Source of the DNA: Phoronis australis
Lineage: Eukaryota; Phoronida; Phoronidae
DNA: 64,000 nucleotides
Reading direction: 5' to 3'
Assembly: GCA_002633005.1 (NCBI GenBank)
Contig: NMRA01000101.1
Location: 542,115-606,114 of the forward strand
Shown: one piece after another, positions 54,357-64,000 of the stretch
How positions within the stretch are numbered: the first letter of the stretch is position 1
Layout of the letters: every line of letters starts with the position of its first letter
Program-made: the position numbers and the translations under genes
The notes under the pieces: generated by a model
Told to the model about the DNA's origin: nothing
The model's input: the letters and a program-made list of their open reading frames with translations, nothing else
The model's database searches: none

Positions 54357-57300
54357 TGCATGTGTATGTGACGGAATCACGAGATATGCATAGCGTTGTG
54401 TATTCGCTTGTTAAAAATCACGTCATTTTGACTTTTTGGACCCAGTCAGATAAAATTAAAATGCCAAAATTAAAAATAATCACAACAGTTTAGCTGATTT
54501 CTGTGGTGATGCAGATTACCAAGCACTTGGAATATTATCACCTGGCTATGGACCAGCTTAATCTTAATGCTTCCTCGTGAGCAAAGGGAATTTTGCTAAA
54601 TTCCCCTCGTGCGCATTTCTATTCCTAGTTGTTGCTCCAAATCTCGTCTAAACATCAACTTGAATACCGTAATGCGTGTGCCACTGAATCCCGAGATACC
54701 CGTAGCGCTGTATATACCATCACATGTACGTGATCAAACCACGAAATACTCGTATCGTTGTGAACCTACTGCAGAGACTTGTAACAACTGAACTGATTTT
54801 TTCAACTCCTCTAATCTTTTTGATTTATTGCGTTCAGCGATGACGTATCTGCCACTTATGACGCGATTTGGAGACCCGCAATAGGACTAAAAAAAGGTAC
54901 AATCACATCAAAATTTCAAAAAGTTTGCACTTCTTGGATTTTTTCCATTCAAGTAACAACGGAGGCATTTTAGCATATCTGGATTAATCGGTGAGCTCCG
55001 ACAACGGTTTTACCCACCGTATGCTCCCGGACAGTTGAAAAGGATTAAGATTGATCAGTCTTACAACCATGAAACAATTTTCAAAGTGCTTAGTAATTTA
55101 TAGCTGTGCGTAAATTTTGCCTAATTATTATTAATATTAGCATTATAATTATTATCATTAGTACTTTTGATTTTCAGCCAATTTTATTTAACCGAGTCCA
55201 AAACATCAAAATTACACGATAAAGGTGGGGCTCCGACCAACTTGTACCAATGCCGTACCTTGGTAATGTCTGAATTCAGCCCAGCTTGACAGGTAATAGA
55301 GCCCACACGAACGATCCAGCTTTTCCATCATCCTGACGCACGTTGCTGTGTTTTATGGATGTTATCTCTATGTCTTTACAATACTCTTAGAGCCAAGCAC
55401 CATAGATAAGGGGACTGTTGAAGATGTATCTCACGATTTATTGTAGGCACGATTTACTGCTTTTCTAAAAGCCATCGTAAGTCCCTCTATCTCTAATTGT
55501 TTTGATAAAGCCAATTCAATAACAGATTAGTAACATTAAGTTATGTATGATATTTGCCAATCACTGAGATGATACTAGGTTGTCTTAACTACAAATCTAC
55601 GCTGCCATCTATTTCCTGAAGGTATTGAGGACTTGGATAAGGACTTTCCAGCCATGTCAAAATACAGCATTGTGAATAAAACCGATATGTCCCGGCAACA
55701 GCCACGGTGCTCCATCTGAGCTCAAAGTTCCTTGGGGCATCCCGCGAGTTACTGAGAATTTCCGAAAATAGATCCACAGGCGGATATCGAAAAAGCAACC
55801 TTTCAGAAACGTCAAACGAAACCGAATAATTATACGCCCGGCGGGTGAATTGTGGGCCTATTTTTAGAAATTCTTGATATAACTCAAAACTGTCAATTGA
55901 ATTGCCGCCCTCCACTGCGCGGATATTTGGTATTCTTTTATCATTACATGTACAAATATATGCACACATTATAGTCTGTCAAATCAAACGCGCTACCCTT
56001 TCATTGACTTGTTGACCACGTGGGGTCGTCATCGCTTGCAGTCCTATAAATCCGGGTTCTGAACTGCGTTCAAGGATTAATGGAGCTGTGTTATCTTTCT
56101 AAACTACTTATGAACAAAAGATTGTTATTCTTGTTGCAAATCACAGTGATTTCCCACGGCATGTATGTGTGTAGTTAAAACCGAAGTGTGGGGTCATTGA
56201 AATATGACTTTATTGTCTTTTGTAAGCGGTTACAAAAATACGAGTTGGCTATAGAGTACGGTCGCTTTATTTTTAGTCGTGATAACAGCAACAGAATGAC
56301 ACGAGTGCCGGTAAAAACTAGATTCACAACACTTCTCTTCCTGTTGCTAACAGTCAGGCTATTCTTACCTAGGATTGTTCTGTTCTATTGTCACGTAGTA
56401 ACTCTCTAGTCTGGTAAATTTGGAGTTGTCCTTGCACCGAACTCACTTGACCGGACGCGCAAACCTGGCAAAGGCTAAGTGCGTGATTGCATTCAGGAGC
56501 TAAGGCACTTTTTACATTTGTATTGAACTAATTTTAAGCGCCCTCCATTTTGTTTACTGGTGGTCAACCGGGTGATGATACTGGATGCCGGGGGTACGCA
56601 ATTAGTCTAATTTAGAGTTAAACAGTTACTGCTACATTCCGCAATACGTAGTGTTGGATTTCGATCCCAAAGTCAAAAAGCCACACTGTACAAAGAAGTG
56701 ATACGCGATGTATGCACAAGGGAAATATGCGCCAGGTAACTAAGTTTGTGTATTCTGCTTGCTGACCCGTCATCAAACTAATTGTATAACGTAGTTTATT
56801 AGATGGGACGCAACGTTTTACTCGTGGGTCATTTTCTTCATGTTTCTGAATTCATGGAGAAAACTTTTGGAGACGTTTAAAAAATCGGCTAATGAACTCA
56901 GACTTTAAATTTAATAGTGCATTTTTGTCCACTTAATATTTGAACATTGAGATTGAATTGTAACATTTGCGTCGATGAAGATGCTAGGAAGGTACAAAAA
57001 TATCTTTGTTCATGCCCATTGCTATTCTGTGTTGATGGAGTGACAAAATATGTTCTCAGTGTTAGAGGAATATTATTCTAGTATCTTTCATATGGCGTGC
57101 ATTCAAAACAAACTTTTTTCCAAGAGAATGGCCTTGTGTGTGCATCATTGCGGTTTTCAGAAAAAAAATCACTCGCTCGGGGCTCTCGGCGTTCAGATAG
57201 TTCCGAAATTTAAACACGTGTTGCATGAGTTAAATATGCAAACTAAATAAATTAAAAGACAAACGGATCAGCTGACATTGCTTGGGAAATGAATAATCAG

Positions 57301-60030
57301 ATAAACTCAGTCAAAACCCTTCACCGGATTTTAACATGCACCTGTCCAGTTGATCGCACTTGTTATCAGACCCACAAACAGCACCATGCAGGCGTGTTGC
57401 TGGGGGAATTTTCCTCAAAACCTTTGCGCACATCAAAATAGTGGCAATGTACAAAAGGGTCTATTCTATAACAAGGTGCAAGTATCTTTCCTTACAGGTC
57501 AACAACATGTTGTAAGGAATGTTCCAGCCAGTGTATAGACCTGAATCAAGGTTGCGCCATCTATGATATCAACATTGCGCAAGCATTATATCACCCAAAT
57601 AAGGTTTTGAATGTATAGCGCGTGTACATTAGTTCATGGTGTTGAGTTACCGTGTGACGGTACAAAAACTTCTTCGGTTCGGTTCTGTTCGGTTCTCAGA
57701 TTTTCGGTTTTGTTAAATTTCGGTTCGGTACGTAAATCAAGATTCAGAATAAAATCTCATGTATTTTGTTTTGAAACAGTGTAGTTTAACAATTTAACTG
57801 GTTAAAAACAACAGACTACTAGTACTTATTTCAAATTCTTTTTCAGAAAAATTACCTAATCAGCATGCTTTGGTGGCAGTGAAGCCAGCTGTTGTTGAAC
57901 CTAAAATAAAGAATTGGTTGCCTTGGTTCAGTTCTCATATGGGGAAACCGGAATTACGTCACATCCACACCCAGATCCAGAGCAACTTGTGCTTGACTTG
58001 ACTGCCATTAATTACAGTCAGATTTCTGTTTCAACCTAAATCCCAAGGCTACTTAATCACTGTCTGATCACCATTGTGCGTTACGTCGATACGCATTGGA
58101 GTTCCACTGTTGTTTTGAGATGCAACAGTAATTTTGTCTAAGCAGCAGTGTTGTAGTAAAAACAAATTGCATCTCACGACATAACCAGTGCCAATGGCAA
58201 AGACTTTTGTCGGCAAGGAACATTGGCTGGTAAAGACCATGGCTTCGAATCAGCGGACTCGCCATGATCGTACATGTACTTGACAGTCAGTGGCATAGTG
58301 GCATATATTGCATTGTATTCGTCTTTCATCCACCTGGTCACGAGTAAAATACTGCAACACCGGCGACTTTTACGCTTTCTTTGACATGGTGCTCTGTTTA
58401 CAATTCAATACCAAAAAGTACCTTTGTATTAAAATCTGGTTCCCAATATCTCAGTGAGTGGAAATGTATGGCTGAAAACCAGCAGTTGCAAATTGCGCCG
58501 GAGCCAAAGAAATAAATCACAGCAGGTCATTTTTTCACGTGAGTCGTTGTCTTGGACGAAAATATTGTAAATTATACTCGTTTTTCAAAAATAACAAACT
58601 TAAGGTGCTGTAGCGACCGTAGGTTCGGTACATCTGTAATTCAAGATTTCCGTATCCTTCCGAACCGTAACGAAAAAATCTCGCTTCGAACGGTATCACC
58701 AAGGAGTGTACGAGTATAGGAGAGTTCACTCCGCCATTTTACCATTCGCCGCAATGGTTACCGGTCGAAACACTAGCGCTCCAAGCGGTGAATAATCAAT
58801 ACTTACTTAGGAGCGCAGTCCGAACAATGTAAACACTGATGAATTCATACTTTAATGACGTTCAACGTGCAATAAAATTACTGTGTGATTGAAAATGGTT
58901 AGAATACGTAAACTAACATCCANTAGAGACTTAATTATGGTCCTTCAGATTTCAGTACATTTTGTGGATTTTGTGCAAATACAGATCATCCCTTTTCTGT
59001 TATTCATTCTTCGTTGCTAGGTGAAGTTTTACATATAGCTTTGATACACAGCACAACAAAACCATACTTTTAATTCTCAATATTATTGAAAATAAACACG
59101 GACCAGTTCATGCAACGTCCCTGATTTAAGGACAGGAGCTCACTTTTCAGACATATTGAAATATTAAGTAAAAGAGGAGCTCATAATAAATATAAAATGT
59201 TTGTGGGATTTTTACAAGGACCACAGACTTCGAAATGTCTTTATATTTTGAAACAAACTCGACTCTCGGCTCATTTATTTTTGCCATGCACTCATGCACT
59301 GAATGGCGAGATTTCTGTCGGATATTTCCAAGTGTATCGCTTTGTTCTCTACTCCATACCAAAATGTCCATGCGCCTGTCACATTTTCGTAAATGTAGCT
59401 AAACTTCAAAACGAATAAAAAGACTATTTTCACATGAAAATTTACATTTCGGTCACTTTCCACTTCTGGCATCAGCTCTAATTTGAGATTTTTTACAAAA
59501 CTTGAGAGATACCAGGTGAGGACCTACCCTCATTGCTAAATCCGGGCAAATAATTGGTAGGAAATGTGTTCCAGATTTTGGTTTCACTTTACAAGAGAGT
59601 TCTCGCACAGCATTCCGTTTTTAAAGTTAGTACTGCCGGACCATTGCCTGCGCAAGCATCACGATTTCAGAAAAGCTTACGATATCTACCGAACACCACG
59701 GGTGTTACGGTTAATGTGCATTTACAAATGAATCGTACCAGCTTTTGAGTGCTTCGTTCCATCGTTTTTTCCGAATCTGTAGGAACAAATAATAAACATT
59801 TTTATCACTACTTGAATTAAATTTAATTGTGGGGTCAAACAAGAACAACAGCTTCTTTACTGAGAAGTTACATTGACAAAAGTATGTTCGGTACTTCATG
59901 CCAAAGTGACCCTTGGTCCCCGCTTTAAAAGTCAATTGGCAGTCAATGGCCTGTTTTTGATAACCTGTCATTTGGTTAGTGAATTAGTGAAATTTGGGAA
60001 AGCAAGAAATTGGAAATTGAGAGAGTTTAT
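54357..60030. other. Intergenic; TTCGG-rich tract at 57671-57730; one N at 58923
   Basis: About 5.7 kb. TTCGGTTCGG-type simple sequence lies at about 57671-57730. The minus frame at 55589-55969 starts with ATG and is of fairly protein-like composition, but has no motif I recognise and no splice or poly(A) support. No gene is called. Confidence 0.35.
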
Positions 60031-60263
60031 GGGGCCTTCAGTGGTACTTTGGAGGCCATCACATAGGACCTTCCTACTGAGGAAGTAGTACTATGGAGAC
60101 CATCGCATAGGACCTGCTTTGGTGTACATGTATTGAGGAAGTGGTAATCGGGAGGCCATCGCATAGGGCCTGCCTCGTAGCAACATTGAGGTCATCACAG
60201 AGGATCCGCCTCGTTGTACTGAAGAAGTGGTACTATGGAGGTCATCACATAGGACCTTTCTCG
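60031..60263 (+). repeat. Minisatellite, about five irregular units of 38-55 bp
   Basis: The core GGAGGYCATCRCATAGGACC is repeated about five times, separated by variable TGAGGAAGTGGTACTAT text. Units differ in length by internal deletion, and no frame stays open across the array, so it is non-coding. Confidence 0.8.
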
Positions 60264-62568
60264 TAAAGCATGTTCACATTTATTCACCCTATTTCACGGC
60301 AATACGTTACCAAATTCGGTAGAGACAAACTCAAACAATGTGTAAGGGGCGCAGCATTAGTTGAAATCGTCATGAAATCAACGATTGTCGGGTTTTCTTC
60401 AATAGGTGCACATTCATCAAACTTCACGATGATTTTGCAAAGTTTTTGGAGAGAGGTGGTTACCAAAGCAGACATCAAAAATGACAAAAAGGACATACGA
60501 TCGCATAGCACACCTGGGTCGAGTAAAAATATATACATTTAGGTGCCATGTTCTCTCAGGGATGTGGTCATTGACGGAATCGCAATAAGGGTAAAATTGC
60601 AACTGTGCTTGGGACAGAGACCAGGTATCTCCGATATTTTCTAATTCAGTGTGCCTTGTTCTATAGAAGCTTTAATCAAGTTTTCGCGAGTACTTTCACC
60701 TGAAAATTTCATTTTAAAGTTTTCCACCTCGTTCCTAAGTGTGATTTATCAATGTAAAAAGTTACCGCGTTTAAAGTAGCACGTTTTCGTTGCCTATGAA
60801 TTTTAGTGATAAATAGACAAAATGTTAAAATTTGCAGTTCGAACACAATGCGTCATTGTTGATAAAAACTTTGTCTTAGGTATTTGAACAGACACATTTA
60901 TAAGTATTGGTCACACTGAACCAGTTAAAGAGTAAGACAGTGCAAAATAGCAATAAAAGGAGCTTTTTAAGCTTACTTTGAATCACCAATGCCTGGAACG
61001 TTTTGATGTTTGTAATCAAACAAGTGATGAATGTAGATTTTTCAAGCTGTTTCAATATAAGGAGAATGAGAAGGACGGTGCATAATAAAGTAGGAATTGT
61101 GAGGCGAATAGTAGAAAAAATTAGGACAAAAGCTGACATCAATTCTGGATTAGTTTGCGTCGACCCCACATCGCAATCAAGACACACTACAATGCCAAAG
61201 AAAACAAGCCAGTTCAAAGCACAATTTCAGTTTGGTCAAACTCTGGGCAACTCGTCTGCCAACAATTTCTTCCCCTGGCCTCCTGCGGCTGTGGCTTATC
61301 CACAGTGAAGAAAAGTCATTCACAATCAGCAGAAAAACTTTTGAAACTATTCGGATGATCCCTGTGAAAATATAAGTAATACTGGAGCACAAAGCTGTGC
61401 GGTTCCATCTTCATTGATGCATACAACAGACAAAAAATTGAATGTTGATCAAATTTTACCAATTTTGATTTTGACCCCTGCGTTGTCCTTTTTTGGCCAA
61501 TACCAATGACCCAATATTCCAATGTAATGCTTGAAAGTTTTAATTTTGTAAAGTTGTTTCAGTATTGGCGCCTTTCATTTATTCGTATAAGCTGTGTTGT
61601 TCATGGAAATGTGTTCTCAGTACTATTTGATTAAAAGTTGTATTGGTGAAGTGTAAGCTTTCTAAGAGAGTCTAGAACTCTGTTTTTGGTTTTGATAAAG
61701 GCTGATGCAGTTCCATTAAATAGCATTTCATGCATATTGTCATATCAAACAACTAAATTTATTACGTTGGCAGATGCTGATATAAATTACTAACTGTGTG
61801 CTGAAATGGTTGATGTTGTTGCAGAAAACGTAAGAACTACCAAAAGTGTAGTCAGTCCTTTCTGAAAGAGGTTATGTTGGTCCCAAAAAAGTACAAATTT
61901 GATTAACTTTGGAGCATCAAATCATAGAAATGTCTGACTGTATTCATAGAAATTGTTTCAGATACTATGGTGTATACACTGTTTTCCAAGTGCCGTTGGG
62001 AAATGTTCTTAAAATGTTTTACTTTTACATAAAGAGCTATAATAACAAATAGGACTTATGGTTTTTATTAAAAATCAAAAGATGCATTAATCGAAAACGA
62101 AATGATACTTTGGAAAACTATAACAACGCTTTGGATATTTCATCATAAACATCTATATTTAAACGGAATTTGGCGAAGTTCTTGATAGACTCCCATTAAT
62201 TTGCTTTCAATGCACCTTCCTTTTTGCTGAATTTCACTAAAATGGCATGATCACATGACCTAAGATTAGTAAGAAGTCGAGAAATCCAATTCTACAGGCT
62301 TTCTACTTTAAGAAAATTTAAACTTTTACTCGGATAAAATCTATAGTTCTGTGGATATTTGACTGAACTGGCAAATTTGTCAGTATGATCCTGCATAACA
62401 TTAAAATGCCGACCAAGATTTGTCTTAGGTCCTTCTTACGGTACTTTTCCGCAGGCAAGCCCGTTGTCGACTTTTTGTCGTTCACCTCACCAACATGTTC
62501 ACGTGATAGAACGATTTTAGCGTGTTAAGTATGAAAATGACAAGTAAAAATTTTTTCCAAGCCATTTT
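60264..62568. other. Intergenic, no gene seen
   Basis: About 2.3 kb of AT-rich DNA. Overlapping frames on both strands around 60876-61308 are mutual shadows. The minus one is hydrophobic because of T-rich sequence and I do not call it. Confidence 0.35.
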
Positions 62569-62574
62569 TTTATT
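62569..62574 (-). terminator. Polyadenylation signal of the carnosine-synthase-like gene
   Basis: AATAAA on the minus strand is about 100 bp past the TAA stop at 62674-62676. Confidence 0.6.
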
Positions 62575-62673
62575 TTAAATTCTTTTTTTACCTTGTTTGT
62601 TAAGCACAAAGGAAACTCCAAATACCATATCCCGACGTTGTTATTATTGCAAGTTTTTCTTCGAGACGCTACC

Positions 62674-63369
62674 TTAAAAGAACGGGTCAGACTCTTTCTC
62701 AAGGAAACCAACCTCCTGCAACACTGATGCTAATTTAAGTCTCGCAGTTTCGTGGCTGTTACCGTAAGCTTTAAACAAACATAGAGGCATTACAAAATCA
62801 CTTAAACGACAGAAAATATCTTCAAAAGGATGAACTATACAGAAGATCTTTACGGCAAAATTGTTATCCCATTCGCGTGATTCAATAGCCTTCCACGAAC
62901 GCTGAAGTGCCTCTCCATCTCTTGACGGAAATGCAAGGTAACCAATCGCATATCTCCGTGGAACCAGTTTGAGAGCTGCACTAGAAACATTTTGGTTACA
63001 CTGCAACATTACATCAATTATAAACAGGTCTATGCCATAGACTGTCTCAGCAAATTGGCTTATGCCATACCCTCCACGGCGGGGATTTATCTCGATCAGT
63101 CTCGGTTCTTTGTCACTTTCAGACCACATCAAATCAACGTCATAGACACCATTTTCAAGACCAATGGCTGTGCAGCAACAGTATGCAGTCTTGACAATCA
63201 CGTTCTGCTCAACGCTGGTCATGCTTCCAGGCATGGACAAAGTGGTGGCGCGGCATTCTGGCATTTCCGGTTTACCTCTTTGTACCACTACACCTCCTAC
63301 CAAACTTCCTTGACAAATAACCACATCAACAGCATATTGAGTACCGGTTAGGTATTCCATGCATGCTAT
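62674..63369 (-). CDS. Last exon of a carnosine-synthase-like ATP-grasp ligase (partial gene)
   Basis: The acceptor TGATTTCAG precedes base 63369. The exon reads IACMEYLTGTQYAVDVV onward for 231 codons to TAA. It matches the C-terminal catalytic half of ATP-grasp ligases of the carnosine synthase type: the MEYLTGTQYAVD strand, ATTLSMPGSM, a metal-binding segment GVYDVDLMW, and the catalytic RLIEINPRRGG (about residues 97-107), which holds the Glu and Asn that bind Mg-ATP. Vertebrate carnosine synthase joins beta-alanine to L-histidine using ATP in the cytosol; substrates in this animal may differ. The first Met of the open frame is internal, and the N-terminal exons lie upstream, probably outside the window. 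I do not give it a symbol because other ATP-grasp dipeptide ligases are possible. Confidence 0.8.
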   Translation of the reverse strand: MACMEYLTGTQYAVDVVICQGSLVGGVVVQRGKPEMPECRATTLSMPGSMTSVEQNVIVKTAYCCCTAIGLENGVYDVDLMWSESDKEPRLIEINPRRGGYGISQFAETVYGIDLFIIDVMLQCNQNVSSAALKLVPRRYAIGYLAFPSRDGEALQRSWKAIESREWDNNFAVKIFCIVHPFEDIFCRLSDFVMPLCLFKAYGNSHETARLKLASVLQEVGFLEKESDPFF

Positions 63370-64000
63370 CTGAAATCACATTGCCTATCCTTAATGCCAT
63401 GTACATGTACGAAGACTTAGTATTAACACTGCAGCTCCAAACCTCACAAAGTAAGCGTAATTTTTTGTGTTCTGGATTTCATCGTATGCAAGTTGACTAC
63501 TACCGCTTTGAGGTGGTGATGACGTAAAATCATTTACAAAACATATTGGACTATTTACGCTAAGGTATAGCCTGATGATATACATTGGAACGGCGTTTTG
63601 GTGTCATTTCGGCCGTTACGGCGTTCTTAGTGTCACATCATTCTCAGGAGAACGAGCAAAGGTTGCTTGCACTATGTTGTACAAGTATGGTGGTCACTGA
63701 TGAGCACTTTTTGAACGTTTAGAGCAAGGTGAGATTTGTCATGGACTCTGGAGACCGTTCGTTTTCCGGGCTGGTGCCCTAACAATTGCACCAGTCATAC
63801 CCTCGCTTAGATGGAGTTTTATCATGTGCCATCCTCGCATCGTCTCCACATTTGAGGGAAACGAGAGGTGAATCACACATTCATTGTATATGCAGTCATG
63901 GCGCAGAAGAAAGCGCCTACAATAAGACTCACCATGGATGCGGAGGCTAACTGCGGATGACCAGGAGTAGAGGGCAATTGACAAAAATTTACTGCAAGTG
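63370..64000. other. Probable intron of the carnosine-synthase-like gene
   Basis: On the minus strand this lies directly upstream of the last exon's acceptor. Two short frames (63391-63585 and 63739-63984) lack ATP-grasp motifs, so I find no further exon up to the window edge. Confidence 0.45.

Noticed and set aside
55589-55969. Minus-strand frame of 126 aa with ATG and fairly protein-like composition
   Set aside because: No recognisable motif, no splice-site or poly(A) support and no homolog that I can name. It might be an exon but I cannot support it.
60876-61308. Hydrophobic minus-strand frame suggesting membrane helices, with basic plus-strand shadow
   Set aside because: Hydrophobicity is explained by T-rich codons. 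No family pattern was recognisable on either strand.
62992-63351. Plus-strand frame of 119 aa
   Set aside because: It is the antisense shadow of the carnosine-synthase-like exon.

Overview
The window looks like nuclear DNA from an invertebrate animal. Genes are few and far apart, splice donor and acceptor consensus sites border some coding exons, AATAAA signals follow stop codons, and the space between genes is full of short inverted-repeat transposons, hairpins and minisatellites. The repeat types and the carnosine-synthase-like gene would suit a marine deuterostome such as a hemichordate or lancelet, but nothing seen here fixes the species. Four isolated N positions (5083, 30897, 54304, 58923) show that it is a draft assembly.

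Five of the six recognisable genes encode proteins with an N-terminal domain that I read as a phosphotyrosine-binding (PTB/PID, PH-fold) domain, followed by a long polar tail that is probably disordered. They are a minus-strand gene at 1431-2621 (possible last exon at 442-552), a plus-strand gene at 10690-12312, a tandem pair at 21839-23569 and 26335-27672, and a minus-strand gene at 45500-46927. In each the domain and most of the tail lie in one exon. The tandem pair are close paralogs: one has expanded a 26-residue Ser/Arg repeat to about six copies, the other keeps a single vestige. The proteins look like cytoplasmic adaptors with basophilic-kinase sites (RRPS, RRLS, RRQS) and candidate phosphotyrosine sites. 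That role is inferred from sequence. I could not assign any of them to a named family.

At the right end (62674-63369, minus) lies the last exon of an ATP-grasp ligase of the carnosine-synthase type. The rest of that gene lies upstream, probably beyond the window edge.

The remaining sequence is mostly mobile-element debris. It includes a hAT-type element with a perfect 8-bp target duplication (6331-6822), a second hAT-like element (30326-30663), a roughly 1.3-kb inverted-repeat element containing a decayed THAP domain (39250-40520), a mariner transposase fossil (7816-7985), three copies of a small MITE (43179, 43249, 54264), a roughly 400-bp MITE (20715-21118) with a relative at 54121, tRNA-derived SINE fragments, fold-back structures and a minisatellite (60031-60263). 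A duplicated stretch of about 145 bp split by an N (30751-31039) looks like an assembly artefact. I saw no rRNA, intact tRNA or CRISPR array.
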